Shown here in pieces: positions 23,888 through 36,733 of a DNA stretch of 60,000 nucleotides (positions within the stretch are counted from its first letter, which is position 1; each line of letters begins with the position of its first letter). This DNA is from Hydractinia symbiolongicarpus (Eukaryota > Cnidaria > Hydrozoa > Anthoathecata > Hydractiniidae). Location of the stretch: assembly GCF_029227915.1 (NCBI RefSeq), contig NC_079886.1, forward strand, positions 16,470,501 to 16,530,500. Direction: 5' to 3'. Position numbers and translations under genes: made by a program. The notes beneath the pieces were generated by a model. It had not been told where the DNA came from. It ran no database searches and saw only the letters and a list, made by a program, of their open reading frames with translations.

Positions 23888-26400
23888 GTTACATAGTCAA
23901 TGCAATGTCTGCAGTCAAACTTTAGAAGAAGTTTGTAGAGTAGATGTTTTCTAGAGAACCAATTGATGCGATAACGCTTAATATATAAAATTAATTATTG
24001 TACATAAGTATCACTTTTTTTGCAAATTTTCTGAGATAAATAATTGTAAATATTTACACGAACAATTAATTTACCACATTTTCTTTTTATTTTTACCTCC
24101 ACCATTCCGGCTACTGTTCACCTACCTTGATTTTTTTCGAGTTACAGACCAGAATTAGTGGATTTAGGACTTACCACAAGTGAAACATTTTTGTCAGATA
24201 TGCACTTTCGCTAGTTAACTTCAGTTTTCTCTAAACTTTAGTTTAGTAAAGTCTTTAAACAGTGATTAAATACATTTAGACATCTTCAACCTGGTGATAG
24301 CTACTACAAAGTGTTTTATAAAACCAAGGAGGTTTAACCTTCTTCCAAAAATACATTTGTGCATAGAACAACCTACCTTGATGGGGTCGAACCGGTAACA
24401 GAATTGAACTAGATTTTGTAGTGAGAGGACAGGCTGCTGCAATTTATCTTCACTGTGGGTCAGTTGACAAAGCATTGAGGCTCAAATCCAATGGTCTTTG
24501 GTCCAAATCTTCACGTTCACCAATAGATATCATCTCTTTTACTAACGTTTATATGAAGTAAATATGCACGGTACTGTTTATCTAGCCTCCTGATTTATTG
24601 GTACACTTTGACTAGATAAGTATACATATGTTATGGGCATGGAATATCTGCTTATTAGTTAATGCGTTAAAGTAGTGTGAACTTGTAGTACGGTAATGAA
24701 GATATCTTTTGGTCTTTTAAATACCTTTTTAAAAGAAATTTAACTTGTCCTGTCTAGACATTGAAAGGAATTTTAAAAGGAACCAGAAATACACATATCG
24801 TAAATACATCTTAATGTTGTCTTTTTGCGTCGTATTGGCATGAAAAAAGCCTGAGCAATGCCTCCTTCTGGCATTTTTCCCATTTATTTTCGCTTGTCTA
24901 CCACCGTCTATTTTTATATATTAAAAATATTTGTTTTTAATTTGCAAGCAATCTATTCATTTAAAATTGTAAAATATTAAATTATAAAAAACATTTAGTA
25001 GTTAAGTTAGGGATGACTCGCAAATCGAAAAACGTACGCTAGATCAAAGATTCACATTTACTAACCCCATTCCCTGCTCTAAACGTCAAAATCAAAAAAT
25101 TTGGTATGTTTGTATTGTCGAAATCACAAGTACTAACATGCACGCTTCTGTAACACCAAATTTCGAAACTTTTGAAAGAAAAGCAAATTCACTTTATTTA
25201 TTCTTGTCCAATCAACCTAAACCTTTTCCCGACGTCCCGATGTACCAGTTCTAAATATTTTCTCCATAAAACCCATGTTTCAAAATATTTAAATGTCACA
25301 GGATTTGCGCCCTTCGCAATTTAAGATTGTTCAGCGAAAGATTTGCTTTAGAAATGTCTGCTTAATGACACACAAATTCAGTTTACATTTAAACATTCTA
25401 ATAGCTTAAGAAATCAGAGGTAGAAAAAACAAAACAAACTTTACTAGAATTCGCATTGATCCATATTAGAAAGTAAGTCAGATACCACCAGTTAACCCCT
25501 CCAGATTATTTTAAAAAACCCTTCGACCTAATAAAGGTTTTCGTACTTGCCTATTGGAAACATTTTGCAAAAGAAAAAATGCAAAAAGATCACCATTTAA
25601 AATGTCACATCAACGCAAGTTAGGGTCATATTTGACTGACAAAACTCTTTTTTATTGATTCTAAATTGAATGATATAAATCACTTTTATGTTACTTTTCA
25701 TTGTTTTTACTCATGTTTTAAACGACCTACAAAGCGTTGAGGAAAATATTCGGTTAAGAATGAATAATTTTGAAGAATGATAAAGTCACCATAAAATCAA
25801 TGACGTCATCAAAATATGTAGAGAAATTTTATTTCCCTTAAGGCTATGTGTATACCTGTTTCCGTTTACAGGATACATAGGGGGCTCCTCATGAAGGCCG
25901 GCCTTAAAAGCGTTACACAATGCTGATTTTCGGAACACAGTCAATTGTTGTTTTAGGTTACTTGCATCCCTAAATTCTTGTCAATATTAAAAAAACCTAA
26001 ATAAAGGTTCTTAATCATGATATCGTATTTAGTTAAAAAATTGATAGAAAGGTAGCTAACCCACGTAACTCTAATTAACTAAGATTTGTTAATTATTTTA
26101 ATTATTTTAATCATTTTTCTGTTGTTGCGCCTTTTTTCCGCATAGCAAATACAATTACTTCGCAACTGAAATTTTCCGCAGTAATAATTGAAAAACTAAT
26201 TTAATTAGATAGCTTTCCTCTAAGAATTAAAGGAGGAAATCATAAATTTTAATTGCTTGCAAATAGCTTTATTAGCTGCCGCACATAGTTGAACTCTACG
26301 TGCGTATTCGTTTAATATTTTGTTAATAATTTTCTTGGTTTTCGCCCTGAGTCAGAATCGATTTTACAGATTTCAGGGCGCATTAAATACGAATAACGCC
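23888..26400. other. Intergenic region downstream of adhesion GPCR copy 1
   Basis: AT-rich, with 3' UTR of the upstream gene at its start but no clean AATAAA close by. I see no gene, tRNA or clear repeat to 26400. Confidence 0.4.
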
Positions 26401-26532
26401 ATGGAACGCTTTAGTAACGACTGGTGCCATTATATTTATGCGAATGCAAATAATTCTTTTTGTCCAAAACAAAATAGACCTAAACCAGCTAAAAGATCCG
26501 GTGTAATACGCCAAGTTGAGCGTTTTGCACAG
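26401..26532 (+). CDS. Possible isolated coding exon, unrecognised
   Basis: From the ATG at 26401 the frame reads 44 codons (MERFSNDWCHYIYANANN...) to a good donor (CAG|GTAAGA at 26532). The composition (Asn, Tyr, Trp, Cys, basic) looks protein-like rather than random. I could not find a convincing partner exon before the next receptor starts at 27502. It may be the first exon of an alternative transcript, a relic, or chance. Confidence 0.25.
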
Positions 26533-27501
26533 GTAAGACGTTTAAGTAGAGTAGTTTAAGTAGAGCGGTCAGTACAAATATACCGTGTGTCACGTGTTCT
26601 GTCAAATGGTTACAGCAGAGCACAATTTTGGGTGTAATATCTTTTTTAACTTTCCTGAAACCTTGGTTGAATCAGAAAAAACAGGCTATAACTGGTTGTT
26701 ACCCGTTTGTAGCTAAATCAGTTGCTCAGACTTTTTTTAATAAACATAAGAGTATCCAGCTTGTCTGATAACCCGTGATGGGGGACTGTGGAATATTTAA
26801 AATAGATTTATTTCTGACTTATACGTTTGCAAAAATATCTAAAGATTTATATAAATATTCCTAATGAAAGAAGTATCGGAAAAATACATCTAAAGCTTGA
26901 ATGTGCGTCATGCTAGCGTCGTCTTCCAGTACGACGAAACGTTAATTTCGTGTTCTTGCTATTATTGGATAAAAATTTTGAGAGCATCCGAGATCCCGAA
27001 TAGGTGTTCAGCGCGTAAATCCAACAACCATCGTGTGCAGGCTTAGCTTCTAAAAAAGAAGTTTGACAAAATATTTTCATTATTGCCTTCAATAAGGCGC
27101 GAGTAGGCCTACCTTTATTGTTAAATTAAAGATATTTGACACTCTGAGTATATTCTTTACGCTTTGTTGAGCTTACCGACGCGGGAAATTACGTTATCAT
27201 ACGCGTTTTTTTATGCAGACACAGTCTCAACTGCTTTTCGTTTTTTTATGCTTTGACCTTTTTCCTGCAACGTCAAAAAGGTTAATATACACATTAACTT
27301 TTATTGCTTCGTAATTTTAATTATAACTCACTATTCTTCATTATTATATAAGCTAGTCGAATTGAAATAAACCTCAGACATTTGGAAATCAACGCTATTG
27401 ACATTACTATAAAAGAAAGGCAAATTCTTGGCCGGAAAAAAAAGTTCGGTACAACCGTAGAGTGGGAAAAGACACGTGTCAGAGTTTTTAACGGAACAAA
27501 A
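26533..27501. other. Upstream region of adhesion GPCR copy 2
   Basis: No gene recognised. A TATATAAG word at 27345-27352 lies about 150 bp before the receptor start and could be a core promoter; an in-frame ATG at 27382 would add 40 residues before the signal peptide and is therefore not chosen. Confidence 0.3.
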
Positions 27502-30500
27502 ATGAAGACACCCGCTTTGGTTTTGGTATTTATTTTTGCCCTTGGAGAGGGCTTATATGGTTCTAATCTGTGCACATACAATAATTTTAAATTTAATTGT
27601 CAAAACAAACGACTGACAAGTATACCTAAGACCTTTCCTAATGAAACCACTATTATTGACTTAGATGATAACCACATCCAAAGAATTGATTCGCACGACT
27701 TTAATAACTTGAACTACGCCGAATTCGTCGAACTGGGAAATAATAAAATTAAAGAGCTAACTTCAAAATCCTTTTACGGATTAAACTCTTTGAAAAAACT
27801 GGATTTTTCTTATAACCATTTAAAAGATGTTCCTGGTGACCTGATTGTTCCAGTACCATCCAGCATGGAGTATGTTTCAGTGAACCGCAATAACATAACC
27901 ACATTTCCTCTAGCTTTCTTGCTAAAATCGAGAACAGAAATAAGAATTTATGAAAATCCAATCCATTGCGATTGTTTTTCAGTCATACCAGCAGAGTTAA
28001 GACTATTAGTAAAAGGAACATGTGCCACACCAATCAGTTTAAATGGTCGTCCCATAAATTCCATCAAAGCAAAAGACGTTAATTGTGAGGTTTGTAGTAA
28101 TAACCCATGCCATAATGGAGTATGTTATAGCTACAACGGAAACGAAACGCACTGTTCTTGTTTTGCTGGATTTGAAGGAGATCTCTGTGATATAAATACA
28201 GGTAGGAAGGTTGTATATTGTGTGAATCAAAGGTCACATGGCGCAAGCGTTTTTTAAAAATTCTGTATAAAGCATCCCAAGTTCACTATCCTTCCTTCCA
28301 GTTCTAACTAAACCAACGAATCCAACAATGCTGGGAACAACCATGACATCGAAATCTTCCACTTCAAATGTTATTTCTTCTGCATCAAAAGCTATTACTT
28401 TTGCAATGGTTGAAAACCGAACGCATACTACTCCACAAACTAAATTGACCAGCATTTTAACTATGAAGAGCGATAGGAGCGCTTCTAAAAATCATCCCTG
28501 TCGAAACGATTTTAAAGGTAAATGGATAGAATAGGGTTTCCACAAGCGACTAAATAAAATAACATAAGATACTTGTATTATTTTGTCCGCCGTGTGTCTG
28601 TCTGTCTGTGAGCCTAAATTGGTAGCTGCAAGCAGCAACGGGCCAATCTCTGTTGGATTTACAGATATCCAAGATACAAGTTTTTCATTCTAGACTGTCA
28701 AAAAACAGGTTCGGTGACAAAAAATTTGGAAAGTTTAAGTAAGGTATGTATTTTTACAAGACCCTTTGTTGCATTTTAGGGAAGTTTTTGATAGTGTTAC
28801 ACATTGTTCTTCACTTAAGGTCCGCATATGTTCAGCAGAGAGACTAACTAACTGCACTGATGGAGTCGAACTATCTATTCTTTTGTACAATATCACTACA
28901 GTACGCAACAACAGTATTTCAACACCAGAATGTATCAACGCTATTAGCAATATTATCGAAGAAATTACGAAGGACAGTTACAGCTTTGATAAGTGGCAAA
29001 AGGTAACCCTTCCATGCTTGTTTGTAAAAAGCTAAGAAAAACCTTCTTTCAACTTGAAGATATTGTGAGGGTGAAAAACCGTGTCAAGTTCACATAATAT
29101 TAAACGTTCCCTTATGTTGAGAGAACCTCTTTATACTACAAATGCACTTAACGTATTTGCTTTCTTATTTTCGCATCTCTGATACTTTCGTCTCTCTAAT
29201 GAAGCCAGCATTTTGGTGTGTTATCCAACATCCGTATTTTCATTGAATTTGTACAATACTAACTTTCTGTAATGTTTCTGCCGCATGGTGCATAGTCTAG
29301 AAGACAACGAAAACTACAAATGAGTACCTACGGTTTGGGAAACTGCGTGTATTTAAATATTTAATTGTTGCGTGTAATTTTTAGACAATGTTCAATATGG
29401 TCAAGGTGATTAGCAAAGTTCTTGACGTCAATACAACCATTATTGCCAAGTCTGAAATTAAAACCCAATCATCAACACGAATACTAAAAAACATAGAAGC
29501 ATTTCCCGAGAAGATTCCCAAGGATATCTCTTCTAATCAAAACTTTGACGTCGTGTCGCAAAATGTAGCGTTTTTAACAATGCCAATTGAGAAAAAAGAT
29601 GTTCTGGTATCAGCCACCAGAATTGGCGATAATGTGGTGATCCAACGACAAAAAATGAAAACGAATCAAGTCTTAGCTTCAATTAGATTACCTTTTGAGG
29701 CAATGAACAAAGACAATGCATCTCACATAACGTCTTTCTTTTATGATAAAAATTCATTTTTTTATACTGGAGTCCAATTAAAACGTTTAGTGGAAGGAAA
29801 AACTTCGAAGGAAACGTTATTGAGGAAAAGTGCCGTGTTTTCTGCAAGTATTCCAAACGTCAGCATTCGTCACTTAAAGCAACCTGTACTTATATATTTT
29901 AAGAAGAACAAAATGACTACGAAAGAAACAAAGTGCAAGTTTTGGGACTACGGTATAAGCATGTTATAATTCATATTTTTTTATAAGCTCAAAATATTTT
30001 TTTCGGGCTCAATATACGCTTAGGTTGTTGATTAATTGCAAAAAGATTTATTGGAATATGCTTATGAAAAACACATGATCAGGCTCAAGATATGCTTATT
30101 TGAAAAAAAATATTACATTTAATTTTAGACAACAAGTTAAATCTAAGTACATACTAGTTAATTGAGACGTAAAAGAAAAACTGCTCACGAAACAAAAAAC
30201 ATAAAAACTCTGCACAGCATTTTCTTAGGCTTCACATAATTCTTAGCATATACTTAAAAAATGACCAAATTTAAGCCTACGGATGCTTTAAATGTCATGC
30301 TTATAAGAAAACGTGTAATACGGTAAGCCTGTCTGTTTGTAAGGCTCAAGCAAATGTTATGTCTTATTTGCTACATGGTACACCATTAATTATATTACGA
30401 AAATTTTACGGGTGGTTAATTTCCTATTTCTGTTACCTATTTGAAAATCGCTCGACAATAAACCTTAAGAAATCGAATCATATATGAAAAGGAAAAGTTT

Positions 30501-33256
30501 AAATCTAGTCGTAAGCCCGTGGAAGATATACGGGAATTCATCCATTGTGTTATATTTTTCTAAATTTCGAATGTTTCAGGTTAAATATATTCCGATCTAA
30601 AATAGTGTGTTATATCGATTCAGGGAATTGTTTCATTAATTGTTGCTCTTATTTCAGGGTCTTCCACACAAAATATCACTGGTAGTTGGTCAACACAGGG
30701 CTGCACGAAAGAAATTTCTAACAAAAGAGGCTATGTAAAGTGTAAATGTAATCATTTAACAAACTTTGCTCTCATAATGAATGTAAATCAAGATTTTGTC
30801 AATCCATTTGCACTTACATTAACAACCTGGATTGGTTGCAGTATATCAATAGCTGGTTTGGTGTTAACAATGGCTGTCTATGCTACATTAAGGTACTTTT
30901 ATGACTTTTTATTAGAATGTGGACTGATCTTTCCGTACTTACCGATGGTTTGAAAGAGGTTACCAATGAGCCTTACCCATTTGATCAAAGAAATCGCGAA
31001 AGGATTTTGTAGTAAATTTTCATGAAATAAATATCTCATAGCTTTTTCTTTATTTTTGTTTGTTTTAAATTCATCAACCGTTTCATTGTGACTTATTGGC
31101 CGTATATATTTTTTGTTAGAAAAAGTTGTAACAGGTTAATCTAATTGGAAACAGCTTTTATTTGTGCATATTTATACGTTGAACAAATTTGGACATGGCA
31201 TGGCTAATTAATTTCTTGTTTCTTCCAGAGCGATCAGAAAAAAGTTTGCAACAAAGCTGCTGATAAGTTTATGTATTTCTCTAACTTCAACCCTTTTGGT
31301 ATTCCTGCTTGGTGTTGAAAGAACTTCAAATAGACTGACATGCCAAATTGTTGCTGGCTTGATGGAATACTTTCTGTTGGCAGCATTCTTTTGGATGGCA
31401 GCTGAATCTTACCATTTATATATAAGATTCGCTGTTCATGTGAAGATTGTTAAATCGACGACTAAAGACTACATCAAAGCGTGCTTTTTTTCTTGGGGTA
31501 GGTTCAGATAATTAAAGTTACAATCTTGGCCAAAATATGTTGGGACAAGCTAATTTAGAAGTTGGCCACCTTGAGTAATTGTGTAGGCTCTTTCTATATC
31601 AGCTTTATGCATTTTGGACTTGTCAATGTTTAGAGTAGACTTAGGATGTTAGGTTATTTAGTTAAGTCCAAACTCTTAAAATAAGCTAATTGTTGTTGAC
31701 GTCAGCATGGCCATTTTCCACAAACTTTGGGACCTTCGTTGGGTACGAGGTGGGTTATTTCGTTGTGAAGGCGTGCTAGAGAATACGAGCTAATTTTAAA
31801 CGCTGTCTAGTCTTCGTGTGTACAAAATTAGCGAACTTCAAACCAGTCGGCTGCTAATTATTGACCGTGTGACGCTTTTGTCCATATTTGAAAATTACGA
31901 AAAAACTGCCTTTGTCACAATATCTTTGTCAAGATTTTAGGTACAAACTCTGTGGAGAAAAATCCAGTGAAAGCCATCCAAGGTGTAAAAAATATATTTT
32001 TCTCGCCTGCATGTGCGTAAAAATGGACAATAGAAGGGGACACATTTCATAACTTCTTATAATCTGTTTGGTATATGTTTCAAAATTGTATTTTATAAGA
32101 AATATGCAAATAACTCAACAATGATTATATCTTCATTAAATTGCTAATATTTTAGGAACGCCCTTGGCGATTGTGGTAACATCAGCATTAATCAGACCTA
32201 AATCATTTGGAGATGAGAAATTGTAAGTTGACGGGTTTGTCCGTTTCTTTCCATTTCCAGTTAGCAACCATAATCATGTTTTCTTTTGGAATCTTAGATG
32301 TGTAGTCCATGGAAAACCATTTTACTTTGGGTTGTTGTTGCCATGCTGTGTTATATTGATCAGCAACATGGTGGTCCTTGTCCTATGCATTGTTGGCATG
32401 CGAACACCAAAACTCCTTTCCAGGGCTTCTTATAAGACAGACTTCAAAAGGAAAATACTAAGATCCGTACTAATGAGTACGCTGCTTGGAATCACTTGGT
32501 TATTTGGAGTACTATCGATTGGTCACGTTCGTGATGTTTTTCAGTGGCTGTTTTGCATATTTAATTCGCTGCAAGGATTTTCAATCTTTATATTATACGT
32601 TGTTTTGAACAGGAGTGTTAACATCGAGATAAGAAAATTGTTTCTTCCGGAGTTAAGGCAATTCGTGGCACCATCGCAACGAAGGTAAGAAATAACACTT
32701 CTGAAGGCTTTTAACTATGTATTTTTACTCAAGACTTAATTAACACCACTATATTGTGTAGAATAGCTTTGTGTATTTACGCCATTAGTTTTGTCGTTAC
32801 AATTTTAAAAGTAAAAAAAGGACCATTTTATCTTATCTCATTAGGCAACGGTAAAGTTTCTATTTTCTTTTGCAAATAGACTGATTGTGTTTTTCTTATA
32901 ACCATATCCCGACCTAGTTTCAAATTTCCACCTGCTTTTAAAAACAATATGTACTTGTGCGGTCAAGATTTCCAAAATGTCAGAAATATGAAATTATTTA
33001 ATAAGTTAATACCATATACAGCTATCCATATACAGTCAAATGTCTTTCTTGCACGAGTTCATTGGCTATAGTGGTTGTCCTTAAAATAATTTCTGCTCTG
33101 CAGTACAAGTCCAAATTTAGTGATAAAAATTGGGGAAAATATTTGGGGAGCATTTTTACGGAAGCTTAAATTCATGTGTCCATAAAACGTTTCAATATTT
33201 CTCTCTTTAGGAATCAAAGCATGAACAGACGAAATATAAGTATGAGAATATTTTGA
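27502..33256 (+). CDS. Adhesion GPCR, LRR-EGF-GAIN-7TM (copy 2)
   Basis: Nine exons join in phase to about 909 aa: 27502-28201, 28302-28517, 28761-29002, 29385-29952, 30658-30892, 31229-31497, 32156-32222, 32298-32684, 33211-33256. The start at 27502 gives a signal peptide (MKTPALVLVFIFALGEG). Exon 1 then encodes LRRs, an LRRCT (NPIHCDCFSVIP) and one EGF (CSNNPCHNGVCYSY). Exon 2 is a shorter Ser/Thr stalk. The exon 3 acceptor is read at TTTTTACAAG (28760), the only one I found that preserves phase; it is the least certain junction. GAIN ends in a GPS (FWDY, GSWSTQGC, CKCNHLTNFA). Exons 5, 6 and 7 are 235, 269 and 67 bp, exactly as in copy 1. TM7 reads FNSLQGFSIFILYVVLN. A tandem duplicate of the upstream receptor. 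Confidence 0.87.
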
Positions 33257-33333
33257 ATCATCTATGCTACTATTTAAAATATATCTACAATTTTTTAACT
33301 AGCATTTTTTTATATGTAATATATGTTTAAAAG

Positions 33334-33339
33334 AATAAA
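33334..33339 (+). terminator. Polyadenylation signal AATAAA of adhesion GPCR copy 2
   Basis: AATAAA 78 bp after the stop, followed by GTTGTTTT-rich sequence. Confidence 0.6.
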
Positions 33340-34438
33340 ATAAATAGTTGTTTTCCAGGATTTTTGTCTGACTAGACCAAGGGAATAGATTGGCCCATTT
33401 TGACGCAGTTGCACATTTCTTTTTAAGTGACTCATGCACTCCATATCCAAATTTAAATTCAAAGACTTTCAACAGTATAATGAGTTTTTAGGAGGTAAAT
33501 TTACGCATAGGTAAAATGGAACACCATAAGATCGTTAACATATACTATTAATAGCGACCTAAAGCGACCTAAAAAGTAGTTATTTTTAGATGATTCCACT
33601 AATAATAAAGGCGATAGCGTCATTCTTAAGATGATATCGCGTAAAAGAATAAAGGAAATGTTAATAAAATTAACTCCAACGTTAGATGGTATTTATTTTC
33701 ACTCACCTAAATTAGTTCTCCCTAAGATTAGACAGAACTTCAACCTTAGTTACGCTAAATTAGACGAAAGAAAAATTTCCCTGAAGTAAAACTCGTAATA
33801 TAATCCAGTTTTTGAAAAATGGTCTATTTGCGTTAATTACAGGAAGCGTCAAACTTGTTATTAACTTAAATACCATTACCAGAAAAAGATAAAAATTGTG
33901 CTGACTGGTGTACATTTTTAATATCCCATGTCCATTAGAAATAAACTTCAAATAAAAGCCCTTAAGCGCCAGAAATTTCACATCCTTTGTGAACCCTTTA
34001 AAAGGGTATCATAATTGAATATCAAATAGCGCTTCCAGTGTTAATACGGAAAATGTGAGTAGCTGAAATAAATAAAAGAATATTCTTGTTACTTCTATGG
34101 AACAGTTATTATAAAAAATACTTATATTTTTTTTAGAAATTTCCTGACGAAAAAAACAACACAATTTTGTCCTATTACCAGATATCAAGTATTTAGTCCC
34201 AGAACCATAAATTGCTCCTATATTGAATAAAAATTTGTTCCTTTTGACAATGTGTAACTAAATTTCTGAAAAATCAATACAAATTAAGAAAGTTAAGTAA
34301 CTTAATTAAAAGGTACTACAACAAAACTGGGAGAAAGGAGCACGCCCCTATTTGTTTCATCGAGTATAGACATTGCATGTTTTGTGATTCTTGTTGCAAT
34401 TAAACCGATCGATCTCCTTAGAAAGTTAATAAATGGAG

Positions 34439-34460
34439 AATTTCAGCCGCGGCTGAAATT
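34439..34460. repeat. Perfect 22-bp palindrome
   Basis: AATTTCAGCCG followed directly by CGGCTGAAATT, with no spacer. Function unknown; could be a dimeric-factor site or a collapsed MITE. Confidence 0.7.
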
Positions 34461-34684
34461 TTAACTCGGTATATGTGGGCTAAGATTTTGCCCTTGGTGA
34501 AATTTTCAGCTAAATTCACACCGGAAACGCAGTTTCTTGCGGCGCAGCACGTCGCTGCATGACTTTTGCTTTTTTTCGTTCACCTTAAATATTCAAATAC
34601 TTCGTTTTATTTTTGTATACAATAGCAAGAAACGGGTGATTAGAATAACAATGAAATCTGCTCATTCAGCATGCGGCAACGCAA

Positions 34685-34726
34685 GACGCTGCGGCAAGTT
34701 GGATTGATCCAAATTACCGCAGCGTC
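34685..34726. repeat. Nested inverted repeat
   Basis: The outer arms GACGCTGCGG and CCGCAGCGTC are perfect complements. Inside is TTGGAT-TG-ATCCAA. A short perfect cruciform or hairpin with an asymmetrical interior linker. Confidence 0.6.
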
Positions 34727-35324
34727 ATACGGCAAACCGAAAGGGAGTATACGTCATTTAGCATCTACTATGTATAGTAAAAACGCGCGCACCGCATATC
34801 TTTTTTTCAGTGTAAATTTAGCATTAGAGATAACAATATTAAAACAGAAAAATGAGATGCTTTTGTTTTTGACTTTTATTTTGTTTCACATAGTGTACCA
34901 ACTTTCGAGGAAAAATGTATATAAAGCTATATGCATTTAGCTACTGAATTTATTACAATTTGTACAAACACAAAACAAAAAGTTGTAACAAAGGTTCAGA
35001 ATATTTTTTAACATTTAATGATGTGTAGAAAGTCTACCATCTCATCTTTTCTGTGATAGTATCTGATTGTTTAAAACGTTACTTAATTTCCATATTTGAA
35101 TAATATTTTTTAGATCAGGAAAGTTGAAATATGTTCATCCCAGGCTATGATCACGCTCAAGTCGCTCAAATGTAATAATAATCATTTTTTAGCCTGGCCC
35201 ATTTAGTATTTATCTTAATCACTAAAGGATTAAAAAATTCTTTTATAAGAAGGAAAATCCCTAGGAGATGTAAAATGATGTGACTGAATCCAGTATAAAT
35301 GATTAAAAATGTAGGTATATCTAT

Positions 35325-35363
35325 AGGAAAAGTGTCACTTCCAAAGAAAGTGACACTTTTCCT
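35325..35363. repeat. Hairpin with perfect 16-bp stem and 7-nt loop
   Basis: AGGAAAAGTGTCACTT, a CCAAAGA loop, then AAGTGACACTTTTCCT. Symmetrical and isolated; no flanking long arms seen. Confidence 0.65.
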
Positions 35364-36733
35364 TGTTTAAATCTTTGGAACGTTTTGTTGCTTAATGCTC
35401 TGTCTTCAAAAAGTAGCACCTTCAAATTTTTAAAGATATATTTTTCTGTTATTTTTTTAATTCGTACCTCAAACAAAAATAACTTTATTTATTATTATCA
35501 TTTTCTTCTTTATCACTTATAGTAGAGTACAGCAGTGTCATACAGTATATATTTCTTTCCTCAATATATTTTCTACAAATATCATTCTAATCCAAGGGTG
35601 GGTGGAAGGGTCAATACTATCGACTTGTCATGAGTCTTAAAACGATACACTCGTAAAAAGACTAGGACACGGGATAAAGGCGCGCGAAAACAACAAAATA
35701 AATCCATTTATTCTAACGTTAAGAACAAACCTCTATGACTGTTCAGTTTCACTTTCTTGTGGGGCATATTCTTCCTTGTTGATGAGTAAAGTGGAAAACT
35801 GGGTAGAAAACTTATTATTTGAAAATCAAATGGAATTAAAAGCGAAATCTCACACATTCTTCTCATAAGATTGTTTTAAAAAAAGGTTATTTTATAAAGC
35901 AACACTTCCATAAAAACACGAAGCTTAAATCCTTGAAATTCTAAACACCCTTAACTCCAGATTTGGAAATCTTTGTGCAACATGTACAATCAATGTTGTT
36001 GTTTTCTTTTTTTTCATTCATGTTTTTATTTGATCTCTTTATTACTCTAAAATAATAATTTTTCAAGCACCTCAAAGCCTAGGTTCTTCAGAGGCGTATT
36101 TACATGGATATATTATGTATGCAAATGGCAAGACGCACATAATTTTAAGTCACAAAAATGATAGACGACATTGACTCTCAGGTTAGTAAAAGTTTATAGA
36201 AAGGAAAACATGCACACTTTTCGGAAAAAGTTTGAGTTTTCAATGTTAAGTGTCTGATATTAATTCTGCGTAAAAATGTTCCTTCTTATTTGATTTTCTT
36301 TGCGTAAAACCTGTTATCTTATAGTTTCTGTTATTTTTAAATTTGGCATATGACAGTTCAGTTTCGCTTTCTTAGGAAATATAAACTTTTTTGTTGAGAA
36401 GTAAGTTGAACTCTACATGAGTGTTTCAACACCGGGGAAAACTAAACCTTCGTTATTTGCACGTATTAGCAATCCAAGTAACATCCGCTAGGAAAGAGTA
36501 TATAAACACAGTGAAACAAATTTTAATTTTACTAGTGTTGTTTATTTCACAAGTAAAAAACCTTGTTAAGAATACATTAAGCAATGTTTTCCTATCAAGT
36601 GCATTTTTATGAATCCTGAGTATTTTCATTTTTACCATCTTTTTATCAAATCCTGCAAGACGAAGGAGTAAGTGGTTGTCGAAAGAGAAAATCAAAGTTG
36701 ATGTAATTTTACTCAACAAAGACATTAGTCGCC

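Larger units (their letters stand above)
33360..36733. other. Intergenic region with several small palindromes
   Basis: No gene recognised. It holds a 22-bp perfect palindrome at 34439-34460, a nested inverted repeat at 34685-34726 and a perfect 16-bp-stem hairpin at 35325-35363, each listed separately. Confidence 0.45.

Noticed and set aside
28577-28700. Copy of the 10362 repeat (GTCCGCC..GTCTGTCTG)
   Set aside because: The similarity is limited to a short GT-rich stretch and is not convincing.
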